Shown: in pieces, positions 18,701-27,742 of the stretch
Layout of the letters: each line of letters begins with the position of its first letter
Numbering within the stretch: the first letter of the stretch is position 1
Assembly (NCBI GenBank): GCA_947623205.1
Contig: CANQGM010000002.1
Coordinates: 62,001 to 126,000, forward strand
DNA from: an uncultured Clostridia bacterium
GTDB lineage: Bacteria; Bacillota; Clostridia; Oscillospirales; Acutalibacteraceae
Direction of reading: 5' to 3'
DNA: 64,000 bases
Program-made: the position numbers and the translations under genes
Notes under the pieces: generated by a model
What the model was told of the DNA's origin: nothing
What the model saw: only the letters and a program-made list of their open reading frames with translations
The model's database searches: none

Positions 18701-20122
18701 AATTTCAGCGGTGAGTATCAGTCAAAATCTCATCGTTATACTGAAGAATTGTTTGGAAAAAACAATGTGTTTAAAGCGGGAACGATCTCAACCGTTGCAG
18801 AAAAAACAGCTTTGGGTTTTGTTAAGAAATATGCACAGGAAAACGGAATTCCTATGCATAAGGCAGAGGAAAAACGTCTTGCAATCGGCTGTACGGGTGT
18901 TAAGCGCACAACGGGGCAACACCCCGGAGGTATGGTAGTTGTACCCAAAACAAACGATGTTTATGATTTTTGTCCTGTTCAGCACCCCGCAAACGATATG
19001 AATTCAGACAATATAACAACTCACTTCGACTTCCATTCAATTCACGATACAATAACAAAACTGGACGAGCTCGGACACGATGTTCCTACAATCTATCATT
19101 ATCTTGAACTTTATACGGGTATTCCCGTAATGAAAGTTTCAATGAGCGACCCGGACGTTATGTCTCTGTTTACCTCTCCCAAGGTGCTCGGAGTCACCGA
19201 AGATGATATTGACTCCAAAACGGGTACATTCAGTCTTCCTGAATGCGGTACGGCCTTTGTGCGCGGAATGCTCATTGAAGCACAGCCAAAAACTTTTGCG
19301 GATCTTTTACAGATTGCGGGACTTTCTCACGGTACTGACGTATGGCTTGATAATGCACAGGAGTTAATTCACAACGGAACCTGTAATATTTCCGAGGTTA
19401 TCGGTACTCGTGACTCTATTATGACATATTTAATGCATAAAGGTCTTGAACCGGGAATGGCATTTAAAATAATGGAAATTGTCAGAAAGGGCAATGCTGC
19501 AAAACTTCTTACAGAAGAGCATTTAAAAGCAATGCGTGACCATAACGTGCCTGAATGGTATATTAATTCGTGTATGAAAATTAAATATATGTTCCCTAAG
19601 GCACACGCTGCGGCGTATATGATCTCAACGCTCAGGCTGGGCTGGTATAAAGTACATAGACCCGCTGAGTATTACGCCGCATACTTTACTGTAAGAAGTG
19701 AAAACCTTGACGGTACGATTGTAATGAAGGGCAGAGAGGCCGTTCGGGATAAAATGAATAATATTAAACAAAAACAAAACGCGCATGAAGCAACTGCAAA
19801 AGATGAGTCAGAGTATTCTACTCTTCAAATTGTAAATGAGATGATGGCAAGGGGAATAGAAGTGCTACCCGTTGACATATATAAATCTGAAGCACAAATG
19901 TTTATTCTTGAAGACGGAAAAATAAGACTTCCGTTTTCTTCATTGCCCGGGGTAGGCGAGGCAGCGGCAATTTCGCTTGCCGAAAACGGAAAGAAAAATG
20001 AATATCTTTCCATTGAAGATATGCAGATAAAAACAAAAGTAACAAAGGCTGTAATTGAAACACTTAAAGAAGCAGGCGTTTTAAATGACCTTCCTGAAAG
20101 CTCTCAAATGTCATTATTTTAA
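15758..20122 (+). CDS. polC: DNA polymerase III alpha subunit, Gram-positive type PolC
   Basis: This is a 1454-residue replicative polymerase. Domain order is PolC-specific. An N-terminal domain is followed by an OB-fold (IRGKMSPIGSLADDSGRVVV), the PHP domain (VELHLHTNMSQMDAV), and an inserted DEDDh 3'-5' exonuclease (ICFDIETTGLSAARDKITE, later HNAPFDTSFIR and HRAIDDA). The polymerase core follows, with a zinc finger (CPKC...CPEC) and the catalytic DIDLNFSG. The long form with internal exonuclease is characteristic of Firmicutes. It ends the pyrH-to-polC conserved run, with an SD just after ispG. Confidence 0.97.
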   Translation: MKSLGEVFNPLLGSEKLSARLSNGILTKLNICNQARSITIYVNFDGLIERNELFAAEGKICNCLGLSSVVIKPHFPSELFSSDYFPQLYLAIKRNIQSINGTLNNAKVSFDGKNLVINLLNGGKNLLDAKGFDKELIKIVAEEFDLHIGVQYTGTFEVNAESEIYKETIKNAEEKINRGFLEKAAEFYSESEETSKAVKEKHAQDGITEIELREGNFAIPQIIKSSIRPLYGRTIRGKMSPIGSLADDSGRVVVWGDIFDIQKKVTKSGDKNIFTIDITDYTGSTTVKVFNSIKESAVIDDIKKGDTIAVMGDVEYDKYAGELVISARSVGTAQKVKVTDKAEKKRVELHLHTNMSQMDAVTSAGDIINRAYQWGHKAVAITDHGVAQAYPDAMNAAEKINKDGEKIKVIYGIEAYFIDDLVESVSGNADTSLEGTFICFDIETTGLSAARDKITEIGAVKVVNGKITDTFSTFVNPGISIPQKIVELTGITDLMVKDAPSQSEAVASFLEFAGDSVLVAHNAPFDTSFIRKTCEDMGREYNYTSIDTVAISRAIFTDIKNCKLDTVAKYLRLGSFNHHRAIDDAEMLAKIFIVLCSRLKDDYGINRTNDINTKIAGGDFKKLPTYHQIILVKNNTGLKNLYKLISYSHLNYFYKKPRIPKSELIKYREGLIIGSACCAGQLYTAILEGKPWNELKQIASFYDYLEIQPIGNNSFMIREGRFNSEDELHEIDRTIIKLAKELGKPVCATCDVHFMDPTDSEFRKILMAGQGYKDAESQAPLYFRTTAEMLKEFEWLGKDKAYEVVVENPNKIADMCESIRPIPKGTFPPNIDGAEEQLIEITWKRAKEKYGDPLPKIVKDRLDKELNAITAYGFSVLYMTAQKLVADSEAHGYLVGSRGSVGSSFVATMSGISEVNPLCPHYVCPKCKHSEFITDGSVGSGFDLPPKDCPECGTNMDRDGHEIPFETFLGFKGDKVPDIDLNFSGEYQSKSHRYTEELFGKNNVFKAGTISTVAEKTALGFVKKYAQENGIPMHKAEEKRLAIGCTGVKRTTGQHPGGMVVVPKTNDVYDFCPVQHPANDMNSDNITTHFDFHSIHDTITKLDELGHDVPTIYHYLELYTGIPVMKVSMSDPDVMSLFTSPKVLGVTEDDIDSKTGTFSLPECGTAFVRGMLIEAQPKTFADLLQIAGLSHGTDVWLDNAQELIHNGTCNISEVIGTRDSIMTYLMHKGLEPGMAFKIMEIVRKGNAAKLLTEEHLKAMRDHNVPEWYINSCMKIKYMFPKAHAAAYMISTLRLGWYKVHRPAEYYAAYFTVRSENLDGTIVMKGREAVRDKMNNIKQKQNAHEATAKDESEYSTLQIVNEMMARGIEVLPVDIYKSEAQMFILEDGKIRLPFSSLPGVGEAAAISLAENGKKNEYLSIEDMQIKTKVTKAVIETLKEAGVLNDLPESSQMSLF

Positions 20123-20133
20123 GGAGTGATTTA

Positions 20134-21501
20134 ATGAAAAAACTTTTTTCGCTGAAAACAATACTCATATGTATTGCCTTTACAATATTTTTGCTTTTTA
20201 TAAAAGATAATATTAAAGATGTATGGAAATTAATATGTAATTTTGCATCAATACTTACACCTTTTATCATTGGGTTTCTGTTTGCCTATATACTTAATTT
20301 TCCATATAAGTTTTTTTATACAAAAGCATTTGCTAAAATGGGCACAAAGCGGGAAAGCTTTGCAAAGTTAAGAAAACCGCTGTCTATTGTATGCACATAC
20401 ACTATTGTTTTGGCGTTAGTTGTATTTTTAATTTCTATTCTTGCTCCTCAAATAGCGGTTAATATTTCAAGTCTGATTGAAAGTCTGCCTGATTATTTTG
20501 AATCATTTCAAAAAAATACCGATTCATTAATAAGCTGGCTGAACGACACATTTAATATGGGTATTGACGAACATAATGCAATAAATGATTTAATGTCAAA
20601 AATTCTCTCTTATTTTTCGGGTCAGAACTTATCAAAAATTGCAGGAGATACTACGACCGCTTTATTAAATATGCTTACAAGTACTACCGAGGGTGTATAT
20701 AACTTTGTAATGGGCATTATTATTTCAGTATATTTCCTTTCATACAAGGAATCATTGTGCCGTCAGGTAAAACGCATTACAGTTGCATTTATACCAATTA
20801 AATACTTGCCGAAAATTTATGAAATAGTTGATATTACCGATACAAAATGCGGTCGTTTTCTTGTAGGCGACATCATTGACGCGGCATTTATAGGAATTTT
20901 GACATTTATAACAATGTCAATATGCCAGCTGCCATATGCTCCGCTAATTGCCGTATTGATTGGCGTAACAAATATAATTCCTTTCTTCGGTCCGTTTATA
21001 GGAGCAATACCAAGTGCGTTTATTCTATTTTTGGTCGACCCGTGGGATATGGTGTGGTTTATAATTATAATAGTAGTTTTGCAGCAGCTTGACGGCAACC
21101 TTTTCAAGCCGAAAATTATAGGCAGCCAGGTTGGACTTTCAAGCTTTTGGGTATTGTTTAGCGTAATTGTCGGAGGGGCTTTGTTTGGAATTACCGGTTT
21201 TATTCTCGGCACACCAATATATGCGGTCATATACTCGCTTGTAGGCAAAAAGGTAAGAAATTCAATTAATGATAAAGGAAAAATTGCTCAGGAAGCGCTT
21301 GATTTTGAAGTTTTAAATTATGCAAAAATAGCAGAAGAACAGAAAAGGCTGCGTGAAGAAAAAGAAAACCAGCAGCGAGAAAGAATAAAAAAGCTTATAA
21401 GACATAACAGAACTGAAAATGACGATGAAAACATTGACTCCGGTGAAAAATCAGATAAAAGCAATACAAGTGACGACAGCGACGAAAACAGTGATAAATA
21501 A
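20134..21501 (+). CDS. AI-2E family transporter (UPF0118)
   Basis: This is a 455-residue permease with about eight membrane helices. The family hallmark PFFGPFIGAIPSAFILFLVDP is present, as are NLFKPKIIGSQVGLSSFWVLF and GGALFGITGFILGTPIYAV. Members include TqsA and various sodium- or proton-coupled exporters, so the substrate cannot be named. The final 80 residues are highly charged (RLREEKENQQRERIKK, then Asp/Ser/Asn-rich) and look like a cytoplasmic tail. It starts 11 bp after polC and may be the last gene of that run. Confidence 0.88.
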   Translation: MKKLFSLKTILICIAFTIFLLFIKDNIKDVWKLICNFASILTPFIIGFLFAYILNFPYKFFYTKAFAKMGTKRESFAKLRKPLSIVCTYTIVLALVVFLISILAPQIAVNISSLIESLPDYFESFQKNTDSLISWLNDTFNMGIDEHNAINDLMSKILSYFSGQNLSKIAGDTTTALLNMLTSTTEGVYNFVMGIIISVYFLSYKESLCRQVKRITVAFIPIKYLPKIYEIVDITDTKCGRFLVGDIIDAAFIGILTFITMSICQLPYAPLIAVLIGVTNIIPFFGPFIGAIPSAFILFLVDPWDMVWFIIIIVVLQQLDGNLFKPKIIGSQVGLSSFWVLFSVIVGGALFGITGFILGTPIYAVIYSLVGKKVRNSINDKGKIAQEALDFEVLNYAKIAEEQKRLREEKENQQRERIKKLIRHNRTENDDENIDSGEKSDKSNTSDDSDENSDK

Positions 21502-21506
21502 TTTAT

Positions 21507-21535
21507 TTGACAAATATAATTTATTATGATACTAT
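21507..21535 (+). promoter_or_regulatory. Sigma-A promoter of the histidine operon
   Basis: TTGACA (21507-21512), a 17-bp spacer and TACTAT (21530-21535). Only about 34 nt separate the predicted start from the hisZ ATG, too short for a T-box leader. An imperfect dyad (CGTTAG...CTAA) at about 21543-21556 could be an operator. Confidence 0.7.
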
Positions 21536-21575
21536 ATTAACACGTTAGCAAACTAAAGCGTTTAAAGAGGTCAAT

Positions 21576-22745
21576 ATGAAAAAATTTTTAAAAATCACAC
21601 CCGAAGGAACTAAGGATTTTCTTTTTGCCGAGAGCTCCGCATTGGATGACATATGCGGAAAAATTGAAGATGTGTTTATTTCACGTGGATTTAAAAGGGT
21701 CATCACTCCCGGAATAGAGTTTTATGACGTGTTTTCAATGCCTTGCAGCGGCATTTCGCAGGAATCAATGTTTAAAACCACCGACAACAGGGGAAGGCTT
21801 CTTGTTGTTCGTCCCGACTCTACTTTGCCCATAGCAAGAATGGTATCGTCGCGCTTAAAAAACAGCATACTTCCGGTTCGTTTATATTATAAACAGGCAG
21901 TATATCGCAACAATCCAACATTTACAGGCAGACGCAATGAACTTTTACAGATGGGTGTTGAGCTGCTTGGGGTTAAAGGGAAAAGAGCCGACCTTGAAAT
22001 ACTTACAACAGCTGTAAGCAGTATTTCTTCGGTTGCTGATAATTTCAGAATTGAGCTTGGACACGCCGAGGTTTTTAACGCGCTTTCTGACGAACTTAAA
22101 ATAGATGAAAATTACAAAGAAAAAATCAGGGTTTCCATTGAAGGCAAAAATTACTCCGCGCTGAATAATTTGCTTGATAATCTTGAACCGTGCAAAGCGG
22201 TTTCCGCAATTCGCAGCTTGCCTTCGCTCTTTGGCGGAGAAGAGGTATTTGATAAAGCCGCACAAATTTGTGAGGGTACAAATGCTGTATCGGCGCTTAA
22301 ATATCTTCACGGAATTTATAATGACCTTTCGCCCCTCGGTCTTGGCGATAAGCTTATTATTGACCTGGGACTTGTGCAGCGTAATGATTATTACACAGGC
22401 ATTGTTTTTACAGGTTATATAGATGGAATAGGCGACGCGGTAATATCGGGAGGCAGATATGATGATCTGCTTTCAGAGTTTGACGCTCCTATGGGTGCCG
22501 CAGGTTTTGCCGTAGATACCGACGCAATTACAATAAAACGCTTATCAGATGATAATATTAACTATTCTGACAATCCGGAGATTCTCGTCTTTGCAAAAGA
22601 CGGTCACGAAATTGAGGCAATCAATTATGTTGAAAGGCTCAACAAACAGGGAACAAACGCGCAGTTCAGTGTTCTTCCTACTCTTGAAGAAACTAAAGAA
22701 TTTGCGTCCCTGCGTGGAATATCGGTTGTCAAGGTTATAGGCTGA
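21576..22745 (+). CDS. hisZ: ATP phosphoribosyltransferase regulatory subunit HisZ
   Basis: This 389-residue protein has a class II aminoacyl-tRNA-synthetase-like fold without tRNA-charging activity: TPEGTKDFLF at the start, RGFKRVITPGIEFYD, RPDSTLPIARM, and YYTGIVFTGYIDGIGDAVISGGRYDDL. HisZ is required by the short form of HisG, which follows immediately, and it confers histidine feedback. Being first in the operon after the promoter fits this role. Confidence 0.93.
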   Translation: MKKFLKITPEGTKDFLFAESSALDDICGKIEDVFISRGFKRVITPGIEFYDVFSMPCSGISQESMFKTTDNRGRLLVVRPDSTLPIARMVSSRLKNSILPVRLYYKQAVYRNNPTFTGRRNELLQMGVELLGVKGKRADLEILTTAVSSISSVADNFRIELGHAEVFNALSDELKIDENYKEKIRVSIEGKNYSALNNLLDNLEPCKAVSAIRSLPSLFGGEEVFDKAAQICEGTNAVSALKYLHGIYNDLSPLGLGDKLIIDLGLVQRNDYYTGIVFTGYIDGIGDAVISGGRYDDLLSEFDAPMGAAGFAVDTDAITIKRLSDDNINYSDNPEILVFAKDGHEIEAINYVERLNKQGTNAQFSVLPTLEETKEFASLRGISVVKVIG

Positions 22746-22771
22746 TTATCATTTTGAAAGGATTTTAATAT

Positions 22772-23401
22772 ATGAAACCTATTAGAATTGCTCTTACAAA
22801 GGGCAGGCTTGAAAAAACAACAATAGAGCTTTTTGAAAAAATAGGATTAAACTGTGACGAGGTAAAAAATAAAGGCAGACGTCTTATTCTTCCTGTTGGA
22901 AATAATGATTATGAAGTTGTGCTTGCAAAAGCGGCAGACGTAATTACATATGTAGAACATGGAGTGTGCGACTTGGGCGTTGTCGGCAAAGACACTATTC
23001 TTGAGAACGGCAGCTCATTCTATGAACTGCTTGACCTTGGTTTCGGAAAGTGCCGTTTTGCGCTTGCAACGAAAAAAGGATATGACTTTTACGGCGGCTA
23101 TAAAACCAAAACGGTTGCAACAAAGTACCCGAATGTAACGCGCGCATTTTTTGATGAAAAAAATATGGATGTAAGAATAATTAAAATAGAAGGTTCTGTT
23201 GAGCTTGCTCCACTGGTGGGACTTGCCGACGGCATTGTTGACATTGTGGAAACAGGCTCAACGCTTAAAGCAAACGGTCTGGAAGTAATTGAATGGGTAT
23301 CAGACATTTCGGCAAGACTTATTGCAAACACGGCAAGTCTGAAACTTAGAAAAAAGAAAATCGAAGAACTTCAAAAAAAATTGGAGGCTGTAACACAATG
23401 A
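22772..23401 (+). CDS. hisG: ATP phosphoribosyltransferase catalytic subunit HisG (short form)
   Basis: At 209 residues this is the short HisG that lacks the C-terminal ACT-like regulatory domain and works as a hetero-octamer with HisZ. It has IALTKGRLEKTTIELFEKIG, DLGVVGKDTILENG and the PRPP loop VEIVETGSTL-like segment (DGIVDIVETGSTLKANGL). It catalyses the first step of histidine synthesis. Its stop codon overlaps the hisD start (ATGA). Confidence 0.95.
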   Translation: MKPIRIALTKGRLEKTTIELFEKIGLNCDEVKNKGRRLILPVGNNDYEVVLAKAADVITYVEHGVCDLGVVGKDTILENGSSFYELLDLGFGKCRFALATKKGYDFYGGYKTKTVATKYPNVTRAFFDEKNMDVRIIKIEGSVELAPLVGLADGIVDIVETGSTLKANGLEVIEWVSDISARLIANTASLKLRKKKIEELQKKLEAVTQ

Positions 23402-24690
23402 TAACAACGGTAACAGCAGACGGCAAAAAAGAATATGAATTTATTCAGACTCTTAAAAGCAGGGCTCAGAACTCAGACAAAAATGTAATTTCTATTGTTT
23501 CTGAAATAATTGATAATGTAAGGGAGAACGGCGATAAGGCCGTTCGCGATTATACAATTAAATTTGACGGTAAAGCCCCCGAAAAAACTGAAATTTCAAT
23601 AAATGATATTGACAGGCTGATTGAAAACTGCGACAAAGATTATATTGAAACATTAAAAAAGGCTGCCGCAAATATTTCTGATTTTCATAAACGTCAGTTA
23701 CAGCAGAGCTGGCTTACAACAAAATCTGACGGAGTAATTATGGGACAGCGTATCCGAGGATTAAAGCGTGTTGGAATTTATGTTCCCGGAGGTACCGCAG
23801 CATATCCGTCGTCAGTGCTTATGAATGCAATTCCCGCTAAAATCGCCGGCGTTGAAGAAATTATTATGTGTACGCCCCCGCAAAAGGACGGCACTCCCAA
23901 CCCAAACATAATCGCCGCCGCAAAAATTGCCGGCGTGGATCGTGTGTTTTTAATGGGAGGTGCGCAGGCGATTGCCGCTCTTGCATACGGAACGGAAACT
24001 GTGCCTAAGGCAGATAAAATTGTAGGGCCGGGAAATATATTTGTTGCAACGGCTAAAAAGCTTTTATACGGCACGGTCGATATTGATATGATTGCCGGTC
24101 CCAGCGAGATTCTTATAATTGCAGATAATTCGGCAAATCCCAAATTTCTTGCAGCCGACTTAATGAGTCAGGCTGAGCACGATAAGCTTGCCTCGGCAAT
24201 TTTATTGACAGACAGTTTGGAAATTGCTGAAAAAACAAAGAAAGAGCTTTATATTCAAATAGAGAAATTATCGAGAAAAGAAATAATAAGCTCATCTTTA
24301 GATAATTTTGGCGCAATAATAGTGTGCAGTGATATGGAGCAGGCCGTTGAGTTTGCAAATGAGCTTGCTCCTGAGCATCTTGAAGTATGCTGTAATGACC
24401 CTTTGGAATATATAGGCAAGCTTGACAATGCAGGTTCTGTTTTTTTGGGTAATTACAGTCCCGAACCGCTCGGCGATTATTTTGCGGGACCGAACCATGT
24501 TCTTCCCACAAGCGGAACGGCAAGGTTTTTTTCACCTCTTTCGGTGGACAGCTTTATAAAAAAATCAAGTTTCATTTATTATACGGAAAAAGCTCTAAAA
24601 GATGACGCGCAGGATGTAATTCGTTTTGCTGACACAGAGGGTCTTACCGCCCACGCAAATTCGGTTAAAGTACGTTTTAATATTAATTAA
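23398..24690 (+). CDS. hisD: Histidinol dehydrogenase
   Basis: This 430-residue enzyme oxidises histidinol to histidine in two NAD-dependent steps. Family landmarks are GIYVPGGTAAYPSSVLMNAIPA, VDRVFLMGGAQAIAALAYGT, IVGPGNIFVATAKK, DMIAGPSEILI, and the Zn/catalytic segment ADLMSQAEHDKLASA with later LAPEHLEV and YFAGPNHVLPT. It overlaps hisG by 4 bp, indicating translational coupling. Confidence 0.97.
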   Translation: MITTVTADGKKEYEFIQTLKSRAQNSDKNVISIVSEIIDNVRENGDKAVRDYTIKFDGKAPEKTEISINDIDRLIENCDKDYIETLKKAAANISDFHKRQLQQSWLTTKSDGVIMGQRIRGLKRVGIYVPGGTAAYPSSVLMNAIPAKIAGVEEIIMCTPPQKDGTPNPNIIAAAKIAGVDRVFLMGGAQAIAALAYGTETVPKADKIVGPGNIFVATAKKLLYGTVDIDMIAGPSEILIIADNSANPKFLAADLMSQAEHDKLASAILLTDSLEIAEKTKKELYIQIEKLSRKEIISSSLDNFGAIIVCSDMEQAVEFANELAPEHLEVCCNDPLEYIGKLDNAGSVFLGNYSPEPLGDYFAGPNHVLPTSGTARFFSPLSVDSFIKKSSFIYYTEKALKDDAQDVIRFADTEGLTAHANSVKVRFNIN

Positions 24691-24706
24691 GATTGGAATG
24701 TAGTAA

Positions 24707-25759
24707 ATGGCATATAAACTCAACAGAAAAATTCGTGAGCTTGAGCCTTACGAGCCGATAAGCGGTTTATACAAAATAAGACTTGATGCGAATGAGTGTC
24801 CGTTTAATTATCCGCCTGAGTTAGTGGAACAGATACAAAAAACTGTTAAAAAAATTGATTTTAACCGTTATCCCGACCCGCTGGCAACTGAATTGGTCAA
24901 TTCTTTTTCAGAATATTACGGCGTGGATCCCGAGTGCGTTACGGCAGGAAACGGCTCGGATGAGCTTATTTTCTTAATTGAGACTGCATTTTTGGAAAAG
25001 GGCGATAAAATGCTTGTTGCGGAGCCCGATTTTTCAATGTACAGGTTTTACTCTTCAATTTGTGAAACCGTATGTGAATCTTTTGTAAAAAATGACGGTT
25101 TAAATATTGATGTTGATAAATTAATAAAAAGAGTTAATGACAATAATATTAAACTTGTAATTTTTTCAAATCCCTGCAACCCAACGGGGCAGGGAATAAC
25201 GGCCGACGAGGCCCGCAGGCTTGTCAGCTCGGTAAATGCGCTTGTAATTCTTGACGAGGCATATATGGATTTCTGGAATCAAAGCCTTATTAATGAAGTT
25301 GAGAAATATTCAAATCTCATCGTTTTTCGCACTGCTTCAAAGTCAATTGGCTCTGCCGCATTGCGGCTTGGTTTTGCGGTTTCAAACAAAGTAATTTCCC
25401 GTGCGGTAAAAGCGGTAAAATCTCCGTATAATGTCAACAGTATTTCCCAGGCAATAGGCAATATAATTTACAAAAACAAAGAATATTTATTAAATCGACA
25501 AAAAGCAATTGTCAGAAACAAAGAGAAGCTGTATAATGATTTAACAAAGCTTGCAGAGTCGTGTAATGATTTTAAAGTATATAACAGTTGCGCAAATTTT
25601 GTTTTTGTAAAAACTTCACTTGGCAGAGACTTGTGGGAATATCTTAAAAGCAATTCAATAGTAATACGTTATATGGGCGAATACATAAGAATTACCGCAG
25701 GTACAGAAGAAGAAAATGCAGAAGTAATAAGATATATAAAAAAATTTTTATCGAGGTGA
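24707..25759 (+). CDS. hisC: Histidinol-phosphate aminotransferase
   Basis: This is a 350-residue PLP-dependent class I/II aminotransferase. It has LDANECPFNYPP at the N-terminus, GNGSDELIFLIETAF, NPCNPTGQGI, LDEAYMDFW and the PLP-binding lysine in FRTASKSIGSAALRLGF. It converts imidazole-acetol phosphate to histidinol phosphate. Position between hisD and hisB supports the specific call over other aminotransferases. Confidence 0.95.
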   Translation: MAYKLNRKIRELEPYEPISGLYKIRLDANECPFNYPPELVEQIQKTVKKIDFNRYPDPLATELVNSFSEYYGVDPECVTAGNGSDELIFLIETAFLEKGDKMLVAEPDFSMYRFYSSICETVCESFVKNDGLNIDVDKLIKRVNDNNIKLVIFSNPCNPTGQGITADEARRLVSSVNALVILDEAYMDFWNQSLINEVEKYSNLIVFRTASKSIGSAALRLGFAVSNKVISRAVKAVKSPYNVNSISQAIGNIIYKNKEYLLNRQKAIVRNKEKLYNDLTKLAESCNDFKVYNSCANFVFVKTSLGRDLWEYLKSNSIVIRYMGEYIRITAGTEEENAEVIRYIKKFLSR

Positions 25760-25763
25760 GATC

Positions 25764-26342
25764 ATGCGCAGTGCAATTGTTGAACGAAAAACTAAAGAAA
25801 CAGATATTAAACTCATTTTTAATCTTGACGGAGGCAATATTTCAGTAGATACCGGAATCGGTTTTTTTGACCATATGCTTTGTTCATTTGCAACGCACGG
25901 CGGATTTGGTCTTGAACTGACCGTTAAGGGAGACCTTAATGTTGATGAGCATCATACCGTTGAAGACACAGGCATAGCGCTTGGCAAAGCCTTTAATGAA
26001 GCTGTCGGAGACAGAAGCTCGATCGACCGGTTCGGAAGCTTTTATGTGCCGATGGATGAAGCCCTTGCGTTTGCTTCGGTTGATATAAGCGGAAGACCCT
26101 TTCTTGTGTTTGACGCCGAATTTCCTCAGCAAAAATGCGGCGAATACGATTGTTCAATGACGGTTGAGTTTATGCGTGCGTTTGCATATAATGCACAGAT
26201 AACCCTGCACGAAAAATCTTTTTACGGAGATAACTCACATCATATTACAGAAGCGCTTTATAAGGCTGTCGGTCATGCGCTTAGTATTGCGGCAAAACAA
26301 AATACATTAAACAAACCTCTTTCAACAAAAGGAGTGTTATAA
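25764..26342 (+). CDS. hisB: Imidazoleglycerol-phosphate dehydratase
   Basis: This 192-residue monofunctional HisB carries the two metal-binding histidine motifs, DEHHTVEDTG and NSHHITEALYKAVGHA, plus GFFDHMLCSFATHGGF. It dehydrates IGP. No phosphatase domain is fused. Its TAA stop overlaps the hisA ATG by one base. The gene that would normally follow (hisH) is absent. Confidence 0.96.
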   Translation: MRSAIVERKTKETDIKLIFNLDGGNISVDTGIGFFDHMLCSFATHGGFGLELTVKGDLNVDEHHTVEDTGIALGKAFNEAVGDRSSIDRFGSFYVPMDEALAFASVDISGRPFLVFDAEFPQQKCGEYDCSMTVEFMRAFAYNAQITLHEKSFYGDNSHHITEALYKAVGHALSIAAKQNTLNKPLSTKGVL

Positions 26343-27061
26343 TGATAATTTTACCTGCAATTGACATTAAAGACGGCAACTGCGTACGTCTTTTTAAGGG
26401 GGATTATGCAACGGCAAAAAAGGTTGCCGAATCTCCGTACACAGCCGCGCAGCGTTTTGCCGACGCCGGAGCAAAATGGATGCATATGGTAGACCTTGAC
26501 GGCGCAAAGGATGCAAATCTTGTAAACGCGGAGTTAATTGCCGATGTTGCAAAATCATCGGGTATGTCTGTTGAAGTCGGGGGCGGCATACGCAATATGA
26601 ATGCCGTTGAGTATTATATTTCTCAGGGAATCGACCGTGTTATTTTGGGTTCGGCAGCTGTAAAAAATCCGCAGTTTGTTGTTGACGCGGTTAAGGAATA
26701 CGGCGAAAAAATTGTTGTTGGAATTGACGCTAAAAACGGTATGGTTTGCGCCGAAGGCTGGATAGATAATTCAGACATTAATTATATTGAGCTTGCAAAA
26801 CGTATGGAGAATGTTGGCGTGCATACAATAGTGTTTACCGATATTAACCAGGACGGAACGCTTGCAGGACCGAATTTAAAACAGCTTGACGACTTATCGC
26901 ATGAAGTAAGCTGTAACATAATTGCAAGCGGAGGAGTTGCGGTTCTTAAAGATATAATTAATCTGGCAGAGCTTAATATTTACGGCGCCATTTGCGGAAA
27001 AGCCATTTATTCGGGCAGTCTTGATTTAAAACAGGCAATTGAAATTACAAGTAAAATTTAA
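26342..27061 (+). CDS. hisA: ProFAR isomerase HisA
   Basis: This is a 239-residue beta/alpha-barrel protein with PAIDIKDGNCVRLFKGDY, the catalytic first-strand Asp in that motif, VEVGGGIRNMNAVEYY, RVILGSAAVKNP and TDINQDGTLAGPN with the second catalytic Asp. It was considered as HisF, but the first-strand sequence and the GNCVRL motif are HisA type. HisA isomerises ProFAR to PRFAR. It is followed by hisI; no hisF is present in the window. Confidence 0.95.
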   Translation: MIILPAIDIKDGNCVRLFKGDYATAKKVAESPYTAAQRFADAGAKWMHMVDLDGAKDANLVNAELIADVAKSSGMSVEVGGGIRNMNAVEYYISQGIDRVILGSAAVKNPQFVVDAVKEYGEKIVVGIDAKNGMVCAEGWIDNSDINYIELAKRMENVGVHTIVFTDINQDGTLAGPNLKQLDDLSHEVSCNIIASGGVAVLKDIINLAELNIYGAICGKAIYSGSLDLKQAIEITSKI

Positions 27062-27070
27062 GGTGCAAAT

Positions 27071-27397
27071 ATGAATTTAGACAAATTTTTTGTTAAATCG
27101 AACCTTATTCCTGCAATTATACAGGAAAAGTCAACGGGTGAAGTGTTGATGTTAGCCTATATGAACCGTGAAAGTTTGCAAAAAACCTTAGAAACCGGTT
27201 ATACCTGGTTCTGGTCACGCAGCAGACAGGAGTTGTGGAACAAAGGCGCAACCTCAGGACATTTGCAGAAGGTTACAGACATTTACTCTGACTGTGATGA
27301 CGATACTCTTTTAATAACAGTCGAGCAGACAGGAGCAGCCTGTCACACAGGCAATCATTCCTGTTTTTTTAATAAGCTAAATAAGGGGCAGATATAA
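27071..27397 (+). CDS. hisI: Phosphoribosyl-AMP cyclohydrolase
   Basis: This 108-residue stand-alone HisI has [40 protein letters not shown], the Asp-rich metal site DCDDDTLLI and the zinc cysteines in [12 protein letters not shown]. It opens the purine ring of PR-AMP. The separate hisE follows 2 bp later; the two are fused in many other bacteria. Confidence 0.96.
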   Translation: MNLDKFFVKSNLIPAIIQEKSTGEVLMLAYMNRESLQKTLETGYTWFWSRSRQELWNKGATSGHLQKVTDIYSDCDDDTLLITVEQTGAACHTGNHSCFFNKLNKGQI

Positions 27398-27399
27398 TT

Positions 27400-27732
27400 A
27401 TGAATGAAAAAGAAATACTTTCAGCTTTATATGCAACAGTAATAAACAGACGTGATAATCCCAAAGAAGGCTCTTATACCTGTTATCTTCTTGATAAGGG
27501 TATTGATAAAATACTTAAAAAGGTTGGGGAAGAGTGCAGCGAAACAATTATTGCTGCAAAAAACGGAGATAACAGTGAAACAGTAAGTGAGATTGCCGAT
27601 CTTATTTATCATCTTACCGTTATGATGGTACAGCAGGGTATTCCAATTGAGGATGTGCTTGCCGAGCTTGATAAGAGAAGCGAAAAAACAGGCAATCTTA
27701 AAATCTTTCACATTGTGGATAAAAACACTTAA
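27400..27732 (+). CDS. hisE: Phosphoribosyl-ATP pyrophosphatase
   Basis: This 110-residue helical MazG-like enzyme contains SYTCYLLDKGIDKILKKVGEECSETIIAAKN, then SEIADLIYHLTVMMVQQGI with the metal-binding Glu/Asp residues. It hydrolyses PR-ATP to PR-AMP. It is the last gene of the histidine operon and is followed by the structured element at 27743-27866. Confidence 0.95.
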   Translation: MNEKEILSALYATVINRRDNPKEGSYTCYLLDKGIDKILKKVGEECSETIIAAKNGDNSETVSEIADLIYHLTVMMVQQGIPIEDVLAELDKRSEKTGNLKIFHIVDKNT

Positions 27733-27742
27733 TAAACATAAC

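Noticed and set aside
21536..21575. T-box or histidine leader peptide ahead of hisZ
   Set aside because: The leader is only about 34 nt, with neither a T-box specifier/antiterminator nor a run of His codons.
26342..27061. Assigning this barrel protein as HisF
   Set aside because: The first-strand motif PAIDIKDGNCVRL is HisA type; HisF has a different first-strand lysine-based motif.
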